From an uncultured Garciella sp. (lineage in GTDB: Bacteria > Bacillota > Clostridia > Eubacteriales > Garciellaceae), in the NCBI GenBank assembly GCA_900555725.1, contig USMD01000016.1, positions 1 through 24,837 of the forward strand: DNA of 24,837 bases, written 5' to 3'. This document shows, in pieces, positions 1-6,254 of this stretch. The notes beneath the pieces are model-generated. The model was not told the DNA's origin. It made no database searches and saw only the letters and a list, made by a program, of their open reading frames with translations. The position numbers were made by a program, and so were the translations under genes. Position 1 is the first letter of the stretch, and every line of letters starts with the position of its first letter.

Positions 1-2
1 GG

Positions 3-86
3 GAAATCGTTATCCAGGGACATAGCTGCCGTTATCTCCCACTTTGATAGAAGTGGGAGTCTTACGGCAGATAGTCATCGGATAAA
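3..86 (+). repeat. Intergenic structured repeat, copy 1 (cut by window edge)
   Basis: This stretch matches 21520-21603 at 83 of 84 positions; the only difference is C at 76 versus T at 21593. It folds into three nested stems: TTATCC (10-15) with GGATAA (80-85), CTGCCGT (26-32) with ACGGCAG (64-70), and CTCCCACTT (36-44) with AAGTGGGAG (51-59) around a TGATAG loop. The left part seen in copy 2 lies outside the window. The copy lies downstream of divIC. It may be a small non-autonomous mobile element or a structured RNA; neither is proven. Confidence 0.85.
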
Positions 87-154
87 AAGTGCTTTTGGGA
101 ATACCCTTCAATCTTTATCTTATTATACTTTAAATAACCATATTTGGTCAACCA

Positions 155-505
155 TCATTCCTTCGGTTTTTGGTCTGTAGTATCTCCTTTTTCTTCAATA
201 TAAACTTTCTCATCAGGATAAACTAGTCCTAAATATTTTCTAGCCAAATTTTCAATATATTTATAAGAATCGCTATTATCTAATTGTTCAGATAGTTGCT
301 GACGGTTCGTCTTAGCCTCTTTTACTTGGGCCTGTAATTGGGTTTTCCTTTGCTCTAACTCATTGTACTGTATTTCTAAAGAAATGTAACGAAAGATAAA
401 ATACCCAAATACAATTACTAAAAAGAGAAGGGTTCCTTTTTTTGATTTTTTCTTCTTTTTCCGCCTATTTCCCTTAGGCCTATTTTTATAACTTTTTGGG
501 CTCAT
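155..505 (-). CDS. divIC: Septum formation initiator, DivIC/FtsB family
   Basis: A 116-residue bitopic membrane protein of the cell-division complex. The family bridges early and late divisome proteins together with FtsL and DivIB. The N-terminus is very basic (runs of Lys and Arg to about residue 23). One transmembrane segment follows (about 25-42), then a coiled coil (about 43-75). The C-terminal block (about 82-103) contains the family-typical YIENLARKYLGLVYPDE. Length and layout fit DivIC, and its place after yabP-yabQ matches Bacillus. The start is preceded by AGGATGA. The 146 bp to yabQ suggest it could have its own promoter, but I could not assign one. The family call is firm; DivIC rather than FtsB rests on gene order. 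Confidence 0.9.
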   Translation of the reverse strand: MSPKSYKNRPKGNRRKKKKKSKKGTLLFLVIVFGYFIFRYISLEIQYNELEQRKTQLQAQVKEAKTNRQQLSEQLDNSDSYKYIENLARKYLGLVYPDEKVYIEEKGDTTDQKPKE

Positions 506-651
506 TTTATATCATCCTAATTTTCTTTCTTTATTGTAAGCTTCCTATTCTCAATCTTTTATAAGAAATAAGGGTATAAATCGTAATAAGAATTTAAATA
601 TTTTATTTTAAATATATTCTATAAAAAAGATTCTTTTCCTCCTTTCCTCTA

Positions 652-1161
652 CTAATTTTTTTTATTTAAATACTTTTTATATTTTTTAAACTGGGCAATC
701 ATCAATTTGGGAATATTGAAATACTTTATTAGTTTTTCTTTTAGATGAGTCCCCCTATTCCATACTTTCATCACGGGGGTATAAAAAATAGATCTTATCC
801 ATTTAAAAGGAATCACAAAAAGCATTAGAATGGTTGTTAAAATATTTCCAACCATTTCAATGATAAAAACAATGACCTTTCGAATAAATTTACTCAATAA
901 CCAAAAATATAAAATCCATCCTACTGTAAAGCCTAATAGGGTATAGACTCTTACAATCCCGTCATTGCTATAAAATAAAATCCCTAGAACAACAACAATA
1001 GCCAACATCCAAAAGAGGATGTCCTTTTTCCCCCTTCTTTTGTTTTTTTTATTTTGATTGCCTAATAATATATCTATCATATCATATAAAATGCCAATCA
1101 TTAACCCTCCATATAGGGTAAATAAAAAAATATAAACTTGGATATATATATTTTCTTCCAT
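652..1161 (-). CDS. yabQ: Spore cortex biosynthesis protein YabQ
   Basis: A 169-residue integral membrane protein. Four hydrophobic segments are visible at about 6-28, 47-65, 72-92 and 95-117, followed by a basic C-terminal tail ending KKYKKYLNKKN. The N-terminal block with YGGLMIGILYDMIDILLG is typical of YabQ. In Bacillus, YabQ is a mother-cell protein of the forespore outer membrane that is needed for cortex formation. The start has a strong GGAGGG site. It lies between yabP and divIC as in Bacillus, but a 129-bp gap with a hairpin separates it from yabP, so the two may not be simply cotranscribed. The loops are basic and weakly conserved, as is usual in the family. Confidence 0.88.
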   Translation of the reverse strand: MEENIYIQVYIFLFTLYGGLMIGILYDMIDILLGNQNKKNKRRGKKDILFWMLAIVVVLGILFYSNDGIVRVYTLLGFTVGWILYFWLLSKFIRKVIVFIIEMVGNILTTILMLFVIPFKWIRSIFYTPVMKVWNRGTHLKEKLIKYFNIPKLMIAQFKKYKKYLNKKN

Positions 1162-1250
1162 AGTCTTCCCTCCACTATTTTAGCTACTCTCTATATCTTA
1201 TGACTTTGAGGAAAGTTTTTAGAAGTATCCTATCTAAAATCATAAAATAA

Positions 1251-1282
1251 GGAAAGCAAACTTTGTAATAAAGTAGCTTTCC
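1251..1282 (-). terminator. Hairpin between yabP and yabQ, possible terminator or attenuator
   Basis: GGAAAGC (1251-1257) pairs with GCTTTCC (1276-1282), and inside it ACTTT (1260-1264) pairs with AAAGT (1270-1274). On the minus strand the hairpin follows the yabP stop and is followed by a weak T-rich tract (TTATTTTAT). The interrupted tract suggests partial termination. Confidence 0.5.
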
Positions 1283-1290
1283 TATTGTAT

Positions 1291-1584
1291 TTATCGAAAC
1301 ATTTTCCCTAAGAAACTGCTTCCTTTACTTTTAAAATCTACATTGTCACTATACGAAAAAGATACGATTTTCCCTGTAATGTTTAAACTAGACTGCTCTA
1401 CATTAAGATTATTAATATGCAAATCCTCTCCCTCTATCGTTAAAAGTCCCATCTCTGTTTCCAGGATTACCGTGTCTTCATTAAAGCTATGAACGTCTTT
1501 TACTCCCTGTATATTCAATATTTTTCGGTCTAAAAGTTCGATTTTATGACCATTTATTCTAGGTGAAATATTTCCTTCCATCAT
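1291..1584 (-). CDS. yabP: Sporulation protein YabP
   Basis: A 97-residue soluble protein of the YabP/YqfC family. Family features are the N-terminal NGHKIELLDRKILNIQGVKD, the central ETEMGLLTIEGEDLHI, and the C-terminal LNITGKIVSFSYSD block. The motifs fit a small all-beta fold. YabP is a mother-cell protein required with YabQ for spore cortex assembly in Bacillus. Two ATGs occur in tandem; the first, at 1584, is best placed after the AGGGGGCGC site. A hairpin follows the gene. The preceding spoIID-type gene ends about 160 bp upstream, so yabP may have its own sporulation promoter. The family assignment is safe. Confidence 0.92.
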   Translation of the reverse strand: MMEGNISPRINGHKIELLDRKILNIQGVKDVHSFNEDTVILETEMGLLTIEGEDLHINNLNVEQSSLNITGKIVSFSYSDNVDFKSKGSSFLGKMFR

Positions 1585-1696
1585 TGCGCCCCCTTTTTCT
1601 TATCTTGTACCATTTATATGTGGACTAGGCTTACTTTATTACACTTGTTTATAAAATAAATCAAGACTAAGTAAAAGAAGATACCAAGTGGAAGGA

Positions 1697-1740
1697 GCCA
1701 TAGATGTTTCACTACGCTGCTTCATGAAAACATCTATGGC
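1697..1740. repeat. 13-bp inverted repeat after the spoIID-type gene
   Basis: GCCATAGATGTTT (1697-1709) pairs perfectly with its complement at 1728-1740 around an 18-base centre, and the stem begins 2 bp past the spoIID-type stop codon. No T-tract follows on either strand, so a simple intrinsic terminator is not supported. It could be a 3-prime-end stabiliser or a protein-binding dyad. Confidence 0.7.
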
Positions 1741-1742
1741 GC

Positions 1743-2741
1743 TTAATCCCAAAGTTTTACAACATGTACATCTTTGAAATAATGCTGTATAATCTCCTCT
1801 GTAGTTTTTCCTTCTTTCGCCATTTTATAGGCTCCCCATTGGGACATTCCTACCCCATGTCCATAACCACTACCTTTCATAATGACTTTATCTCCTTGGA
1901 CTTGAAGGTTGGTAAGTAGAGTAGACTTCATTTTGGTACTATCTAATGCTACCCGAAAATCCGGTGCTGACACCTCTGTGTCATCAATAGATAAGGTAAC
2001 TGCCCTACCAGAGGGTCCTTTTTGCCCTATATTGATATTACTGCAACTACTAATCTTAGCTCCTACCTTATTAGCTGCATTGATAATTTCCTGCTTTGTA
2101 AACTCTGCACTCCAGTTTGCATCCTCTGGTGGAGCTTCCTTGGAATCGGGAGATTCTACACTTTGTATATAGGGCGGCTCCTTCTCCTTAAATGCTAAGC
2201 CCTCTTTTGCTGTAGCAGTTCTTCCCCCTGCATGAGAATGAAACCAAGCCCTAATATAGTGCCCATCATATACGGCAACCATCCCGGTGGTATCTTGCAC
2301 TGCTTTATTAATTTTTTCATTTACATCCTCAGGGGCCCATGCTTGGGCTTCTTCAACATCTGTGGATACGTCTGCTCCTTGGTATTTTGAAGTCTTATCG
2401 ATTAAAAATTCCATTACAAAGGTACGGGCTAAAATAGCCTGGGCTTTTATAGCCTCCTCTGGCCAATCATTGAGGATTTCTCCCCCTAATACTCCTGCCA
2501 CATACTTTTCAATATCTACTTCTTTTTTAACTCCTTCATCTAATACATATACTACTACATTACGATCATCCTGTAATTGTTTTGGGATGGCTGGCTTTTT
2601 TAGGCCCTCTTGGGATTGTTCCTTTGTTCGCTTTTCTTTCTCTCTTACTCTCCTCTCTTCATCGGTGGCACAACCTGTTAGCGTGGAAAAAAAGAAAATA
2701 AAAATGAAAAGCATTATAGATCCTTTGTATATTTTTTTCAT
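1743..2741 (-). CDS. SpoIID/LytB-domain lipoprotein, probable peptidoglycan lytic transglycosylase
   Basis: A 332-residue exported protein. The N-terminus is a lipoprotein signal: basic start, hydrophobic 9-20, lipobox LTGC with Cys24. A charged linker (25-60) leads into the SpoIID fold. The hallmark helix EKYVAGVLGGEILNDWPEEA includes Glu88, placed like the catalytic glutamate of SpoIID. HSHAGGRTATAKEG (168-181) and GYGHGVGMSQWGA (292-304) complete the family signature. SpoIID cleaves denuded glycan strands during engulfment; LytB-type relatives trim septal wall. The lipobox and the position between rqcP and yabP leave open whether this is SpoIID itself or a paralogue, so no symbol is given. 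The start has an AAGGAGGG site, and a candidate TATAAT (minus strand) lies about 20 bp before it. Confidence 0.88.
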   Translation of the reverse strand: MKKIYKGSIMLFIFIFFFSTLTGCATDEERRVREKEKRTKEQSQEGLKKPAIPKQLQDDRNVVVYVLDEGVKKEVDIEKYVAGVLGGEILNDWPEEAIKAQAILARTFVMEFLIDKTSKYQGADVSTDVEEAQAWAPEDVNEKINKAVQDTTGMVAVYDGHYIRAWFHSHAGGRTATAKEGLAFKEKEPPYIQSVESPDSKEAPPEDANWSAEFTKQEIINAANKVGAKISSCSNINIGQKGPSGRAVTLSIDDTEVSAPDFRVALDSTKMKSTLLTNLQVQGDKVIMKGSGYGHGVGMSQWGAYKMAKEGKTTEEIIQHYFKDVHVVKLWD

Positions 2742-2824
2742 ATTTTTCCCTCCTTATTAATCTTAGTATTATACAAATTTCCAAATAATAAAGAGGAAAT
2801 ATTTACAAGGAAGGGAAGTTAACT

Positions 2825-3067
2825 TTAATCTAAATTACGGTATATTTCTTTGGATTGATCTTTAGTAATGTGTTCTGATGTGTCCAGTACTTCCACTTTG
2901 AAGACTCTACTACCCAAGGTAATGGTTAAAATATCTCCTGGATGCACATTTGTACCTGCCTTTGCCACTTTGCCATTGACAGATACCTTTCCCGCATTGC
3001 AAGCTTCTTTGGCAATGTTCCTTCTTTTTATAATCCGTGTATTCTTTAAGTACTTGTCTAATCTCAT
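2825..3067 (-). CDS. rqcP: S4-domain RNA-binding protein RqcP (YabO)
   Basis: An 80-residue protein that is essentially one S4 RNA-binding domain: MRLDKYLKNTRIIKRRNIAK at the start, then VSVNGKVAK and VHPGDILTI. RqcP works with RqcH on stalled 50S-peptidyl-tRNA complexes to add C-terminal alanine tails that mark the chain for degradation. The reading frame stays open to 3115, but ATG 3067 has a strong AAAGGAG site and matches the family N-terminus, so the longer form is rejected. It follows the hsp20 terminator, so it needs its own promoter. A TATAAT (minus strand, 3089-3094) lies at suitable distance without a clear -35 box. In Bacillus, yabO directly follows yabN (mazG); here hup, hom, the ACT gene and hsp20 intervene. 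Confidence 0.9.
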   Translation of the reverse strand: MRLDKYLKNTRIIKRRNIAKEACNAGKVSVNGKVAKAGTNVHPGDILTITLGSRVFKVEVLDTSEHITKDQSKEIYRNLD

Positions 3068-3105
3068 ATTTTCTCCTTTCATACCTCTATTATATACGAA
3101 AACAG

Positions 3106-3136
3106 AAAAAAACACATCAGTTTAAAACTGATGTGT
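3106..3136 (-). terminator. Rho-independent terminator of hsp20
   Basis: ACACATCAGTT (3112-3122) pairs with AACTGATGTGT (3126-3136). On the minus strand the stem is followed by six T (A run at 3106-3111). It separates hsp20 from rqcP. Confidence 0.85.
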
Positions 3137-3159
3137 CTCTAAAATTTATAATTTATTCC

Positions 3160-3600
3160 CTATTCAATATCGATTTTTCTAGCATTTTCATTTTTATCTT
3201 TAGGAACAATAATGTTTAATACCCCATTGTCCAACTTAGCCTTTGCTCCTTCTTGTTTTGCATCCGGTAGATATACACTACGACTCATTGAACTATATCG
3301 ACTTTCCCTATGAATGTAATTTTTCTTTTCTTCATTGATAGTATCTTCTTTTTTTACAAAAATAGTAAGTCTTCCGTCATTGAATTCTAAGTTAATTTCA
3401 TCTTTATTTACCCCTGGAAGTTCTGCTTCAACAACATATTCTTTCTCATTCTCTTGTATATTTACCTTAAAATTATTTCCTCTTAGACTTGGATAATTCG
3501 CCCAATTATCAGTAAAAAATTCATCTAGCATATTATAAAATCCACCAAAAAAATTATTAGGCATATTCTCTCTTCTTCTATTAAAAGGTACCAATGCCAT
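3160..3600 (-). CDS. Hsp20 family small heat shock protein
   Basis: A 146-residue small heat shock protein, an ATP-independent holdase that keeps unfolding cytoplasmic proteins soluble. The N-terminal arm is short and aromatic (FFGGFYNMLDEFFTDNW). The alpha-crystallin domain spans about 40-135 and includes EYVVEAELPGVNKDEINLEF and the conserved end motif NGVLNIIVPK. The C-terminal tail is short (KIDIE). A perfect CIRCE operator and a sigma-A promoter lie directly upstream, so HrcA repression is expected. The gene is monocistronic: promoter just upstream and terminator just downstream. It lies between divergent hom and rqcP, within a cluster that lacks hsp20 in Bacillus. Common names such as hsp18 cannot be decided from sequence. 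Confidence 0.93.
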   Translation of the reverse strand: MALVPFNRRRENMPNNFFGGFYNMLDEFFTDNWANYPSLRGNNFKVNIQENEKEYVVEAELPGVNKDEINLEFNDGRLTIFVKKEDTINEEKKNYIHRESRYSSMSRSVYLPDAKQEGAKAKLDNGVLNIIVPKDKNENARKIDIE

Positions 3601-3645
3601 ACAATCAGCTCCTTTACAATATTTTTACACTCATTGTATATTTTG

Positions 3646-3672
3646 TTAGCACTCTACTTGCTCGAGTGCTAA
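3646..3672 (-). promoter_or_regulatory. CIRCE operator (HrcA binding site)
   Basis: TTAGCACTC (3646-3654), a 9-base spacer, then GAGTGCTAA (3664-3672) is an exact match to the CIRCE consensus. It sits between the hsp20 promoter and start codon, where bound HrcA would block transcription. The hrcA gene is not in this window. Confidence 0.97.
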
Positions 3673-3681
3673 CCTTTACTT

Positions 3682-3712
3682 ATTATATATCACTTTTTAA
3701 AATTTATGTCAA
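3682..3712 (-). promoter_or_regulatory. Sigma-A promoter of hsp20
   Basis: On the minus strand a perfect TTGACA (3707-3712) is followed 17 bases later by TATATA (3684-3689), which overlaps TATAAT (3682-3687, spacing 19). Transcription would begin at the edge of the CIRCE operator. Confidence 0.85.
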
Positions 3713-3770
3713 CCTATTACAGGAATTTTTTCTTTAGATTTTTCGAATACTAATCCTAGAAATCAAATAA

Positions 3771-3830
3771 TTCTTAGGTTCAGATGGAGCTTTCTTTTTA
3801 TCCAGGCACACAGTAGTGCTTATCTAATCC
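3771..3830 (+). repeat. Decayed third copy of the intergenic repeat
   Basis: Two blocks match copy 2. TTCTTAGGTTCAGATGGAG (3771-3789) agrees at 17 of 19 positions with 21479-21497. The block from TTATCCAGG onward (3798-3830) aligns with 21527-21559 at about two thirds of positions. The 21498-21526 part is shortened and the right half, with the CTCCCACTT hairpin, is absent. It lies between hsp20 and the hom promoter. Confidence 0.65.
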
Positions 3831-3841
3831 AAAAAATCTTA

Positions 3842-3870
3842 TTGTTAAACAGAAGATTCTATGATAAAAT
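3842..3870 (+). promoter_or_regulatory. Probable sigma-A promoter of hom
   Basis: TTGTTA (3842-3847), 17 bases, then TAAAAT (3865-3870), about 50 bp before the hom start. A further TATAAT at 3881-3886 lacks a matching -35 box. No T-box or riboswitch fold was recognised in this leader. Confidence 0.55.
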
Positions 3871-3920
3871 GTTTTCAATATATAATCATTTGTTTGTTAT
3901 ATGAAAACACAAGGTGGTGA

Positions 3921-5159
3921 ATGACTTTGAAAATCGGATTATTAGGTCTTGGTACCGTTGGCTCTGGGATTTATGAAATTATAAACCAGAAAAAGGGCAA
4001 TTATTTTTCTAATACAAAAAAAGATACTATGATTTCTAAAATACTCGTCAGAGATCCTCACAAACCCCGTAATATAGACGTCCCATCAAAAATGTTAGTT
4101 ACCGACTTTCAGGAAATTTTAAATGATAAGGAAATTGGGATTATTATTTGTGTTATGGGAGGAATGGAACCAGAATATACTTATATGTTACAGGCAATGG
4201 AAAAGGGTAAGCACGTAATTACGGCTAATAAAGCCATTGTATCAGAACATATGAATGTGCTTTTTAAAACCTCTAAGAAAAATAATGTAAACTTTTTATT
4301 CGAGGCAAGTGTAGGGGGAGGAATCCCTATCATCACAACCTTATATCAGTCATTAAAAATAAATCAAATCACTAAGATAAAAGGAATCTTAAATGGTACT
4401 ACAAATTATATTTTAAGTAAAATGTCCCAAGAAGGCTGGGATTTTGAGGATACATTAAAAAAAGCCCAAGAGTTAGGTTTTGCTGAAGCTGATCCTACAG
4501 CAGATATTGATGGCTTCGATGTCTCTAGAAAACTTTCCATTTTATCTTCCTTAGCTTTTGGTTGTCATATTAAAGAGGATGCTATTTATAAAAAGGGGAT
4601 CCGAGAGGTCACAAAATCAGATATTGATTATATTGATTCCATGGAGTGCGTATTAAAGTACCTAGCCCACTCTGTTCTAAAGGATGGCGTCTATTATGAA
4701 ACAGTGGAACCCACCATACTATCTAAAAATAATATGATCAGCAATGTGAATGAGGAATTCAATCTTGTATCCATCACTGGAAATATCATTGGAGAATTAC
4801 AATTTTATGGAAAAGGAGCAGGTAAAAATGCCACAGCCAATGCAGTAGTTGGAGATCTACTCTATATTATAAATAATGATCTTAGCCATCAAGAAATCTC
4901 CCTAAATAATTCCCTAAAAAATGGTGGTATTTCAGCTTTTATAGGTAAATACTATTTTCGGGCAAATGTAAAAAAACAAGGAGATTTTGGAAGGGTCGTG
5001 GATCTAGTAACGGAGTATTCTCATCAAAATAAAATAGAATATACCAATGGAAAACTCTATATCATTACAGAAAATTTAAATGCCGATAGGGCTAATACAT
5101 TAGCCAAAAAATTGCAATCTGAGGGTATTGATTTATTTTATGCTCGAATAGATTCATAA
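3921..5159 (+). CDS. hom: Homoserine dehydrogenase
   Basis: A 412-residue NAD(P)-dependent enzyme that reduces aspartate-4-semialdehyde to homoserine, the branch point to threonine and methionine. The N-terminal Rossmann motif GLLGLGTVGSG (6-16) binds the cofactor. TANKAIV (101-107) carries Lys104, GILNGTTNYIL (155-165) is the family signature, and AEADPTADIDGFD (188-200) followed by Lys204 forms the catalytic region. The last 60 or so residues look like a C-terminal ACT-type regulatory domain. The start has an AAGGTGG site; GTTTGAAAAT-like alternatives are not better. It is on the opposite strand to the surrounding sporulation block and is followed 2 bp later by an aspartokinase remnant and then a stand-alone aspartokinase regulatory gene. 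No thrB, thrC or complete aspartokinase is present. Confidence 0.95.
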   Translation: MTLKIGLLGLGTVGSGIYEIINQKKGNYFSNTKKDTMISKILVRDPHKPRNIDVPSKMLVTDFQEILNDKEIGIIICVMGGMEPEYTYMLQAMEKGKHVITANKAIVSEHMNVLFKTSKKNNVNFLFEASVGGGIPIITTLYQSLKINQITKIKGILNGTTNYILSKMSQEGWDFEDTLKKAQELGFAEADPTADIDGFDVSRKLSILSSLAFGCHIKEDAIYKKGIREVTKSDIDYIDSMECVLKYLAHSVLKDGVYYETVEPTILSKNNMISNVNEEFNLVSITGNIIGELQFYGKGAGKNATANAVVGDLLYIINNDLSHQEISLNNSLKNGGISAFIGKYYFRANVKKQGDFGRVVDLVTEYSHQNKIEYTNGKLYIITENLNADRANTLAKKLQSEGIDLFYARIDS

Positions 5160-5161
5160 AT

Positions 5162-5242
5162 GTGGGAGATCAAAAGGTACCCCTTGAGGTGAGATCTAGT
5201 TTTAACCATAATAAAGGAACAACTATAAAGGAGGATGTAAAG
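5162..5242 (+). pseudogene. In-frame remnant of an aspartokinase kinase-domain end
   Basis: Read in the frame of the next gene, this segment encodes VPLEVRSSFNHNKGTTI, which matches the last strand and linker of aspartokinase catalytic domains (family pattern VPLxVRSSF...GT.I). It starts 2 bp past the hom stop, and the roughly 240 residues that should precede it are missing. A GTG opens the frame at 5162 but has no ribosome binding site, so it is probably untranslated leader. The open frame and clear homology suggest the loss is not ancient. Confidence 0.6.
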
Positions 5243-5713
5243 ATGGAAAAGGCATTAATAAGAGGAATTTCTTTAGATGAGAATATTGGGAAAATATCTG
5301 TATTAGAAGTGCCTGATAAGCCTGGAATTGCCTTTCAACTATTTCGTTCTTTGGCCATATCAGATATTCACGTGGATATGATTGTTCAAAATGTCAATAG
5401 AAATGGAGTGAATGACATCAGCTTTACTGTTGCTATGGATGAATTATCAGAAGCCATAGAAATATCTCAAAAATTTGCCTTTGAAGTAAACGCCAATAAA
5501 GTGATCTATGATAAAGCCGTTGCAAAACTTTCTGTAGTAGGAACTGGAGTTTTGGACAATGCAGAAGTAGCTTCTAAATTCTTTGAATCCCTATTTGAAT
5601 TAGAAATTAATATTCAAATGATTAGTACTTCAGAAATAAAGATATCCTGCATCATTGATAAAGAAAGGGGAAAAGAAGCTCTAAAATATATGCATCAAAA
5701 ATTTAATATGTAA
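5243..5713 (+). CDS. Stand-alone aspartokinase regulatory (ACT-ACT) protein
   Basis: A 156-residue protein matching the C-terminal regulatory part of aspartokinase. ACT domain 1 holds ISVLEVPDKPGIAFQLFRSL and HVDMIVQNV; ACT domain 2 holds KLSVVGTGV and INIQMISTSEIKIS. Such domains bind lysine or threonine for feedback control. The ATG at 5243 has a strong AAAGGAGGATG site and corresponds to the internal start that yields the beta subunit of Bacillus aspartokinase II (MEQNLVVRGIAF versus MEKALIRGISL). So either the kinase half of a lysC gene was deleted and the beta-subunit start survived, or this is an established free regulatory subunit. It lacks all kinase residues and cannot phosphorylate aspartate. 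Coupling to hom suggests a role in threonine-pathway control, which is inference. Confidence 0.85.
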   Translation: MEKALIRGISLDENIGKISVLEVPDKPGIAFQLFRSLAISDIHVDMIVQNVNRNGVNDISFTVAMDELSEAIEISQKFAFEVNANKVIYDKAVAKLSVVGTGVLDNAEVASKFFESLFELEINIQMISTSEIKISCIIDKERGKEALKYMHQKFNM

Positions 5714-5724
5714 GATAAATCTAA

Positions 5725-5756
5725 AAAAATCAGGCCATGAAAGTGACCTGATTTTT
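5725..5756. terminator. Bidirectional terminator between the ACT gene and hup
   Basis: AAAAATCAGG (5725-5734) pairs with CCTGATTTTT (5747-5756), with a further CA/TG pair near the loop. The T run serves the plus-strand ACT gene and the A run serves minus-strand hup, which converges here. Confidence 0.85.
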
Positions 5757-5769
5757 ATGTAATGATAAA

Positions 5770-6045
5770 TTATTTATTCACACTATCCTTTAAAGCTTTT
5801 CCTGCCTTAAAGACTGGTGCTTTGGAAGCTGGAATGACCATTTCTTCATTGGTTTGTGGGTTTCTGCCCTTTCTTTCTGCTCTTTCTCTTACCTCAAAGC
5901 TTCCGAATCCTACTAATTGAACCTTATCTCCATTTGTTAAAGCTTCTTGCACACCTTCAATAAAAGCATTTAAGGCCTTTTCTGCATCTTTTTTAGATAG
6001 TCCACTTTTTTCTGTCATACTAGTAATTAATTCAGATTTATTCAT
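5770..6045 (-). CDS. hup: DNA-binding protein HU
   Basis: A 91-residue histone-like protein that bends DNA as a dimer and compacts the nucleoid. It has the N-terminal helical dimer core MNKSELITSMTEKSGLSKKD, the GFGSFEVRERAERKGRNPQT signature (46-65) with the intercalating Pro63 of the beta-arm, and the C-terminal ASKAPVFKAGKALK. Length is exactly typical for HU. The start has a strong AAGGAGGAG site. A TATAAT (minus strand, near 6100) is a likely -10 box, but the -35 region is poor. It sits after mazG as in many clostridia; its 3-prime end shares a terminator with the convergent ACT gene. Confidence 0.96.
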   Translation of the reverse strand: MNKSELITSMTEKSGLSKKDAEKALNAFIEGVQEALTNGDKVQLVGFGSFEVRERAERKGRNPQTNEEMVIPASKAPVFKAGKALKDSVNK

Positions 6046-6254
6046 TTTTTCTCCTCCTTCGTATGAATCTGAAATTTATTTAATAAAATTCATAACCATT
6101 ATACACTAAAAACTGTTTATTTCATAGTTTTTTATGAATGTCTTTAAAATTGGTTATGCAATTTCCTACCTATTTGTTTCTGCAATTCGTAATTTGAGAC
6201 TACTATCAAAATCTTCGATAGAAGAATGGGATTTTCAGATCATATTTTTTATTT

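Noticed and set aside
3..86. Structured repeat considered as a riboswitch
   Set aside because: Copies lie behind genes and near-identically elsewhere, not in the leader of a related gene set.
638..645. A good minus-strand AAAGGAGG site in the yabQ-divIC spacer
   Set aside because: No start codon with an open frame follows at proper distance; probably chance in a purine-rich stretch.
2287..2760. 157-codon plus-strand open frame antisense to the spoIID-type gene
   Set aside because: It lies inside a gene with clear domain motifs, has no ribosome binding site and shows no recognisable domain; it is a shadow frame.
2825..3115. 96-residue form of RqcP from the upstream ATG
   Set aside because: The extra 16 residues overlap the likely promoter and have no ribosome binding site; the internal ATG has a strong one and matches the family start.
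3700..3920. Possible T-box or amino-acid riboswitch before hom
   Set aside because: The AAGGTGG near the start resembles a T-box core, but it is the ribosome binding site; no antiterminator, specifier stem or leader terminator is visible.
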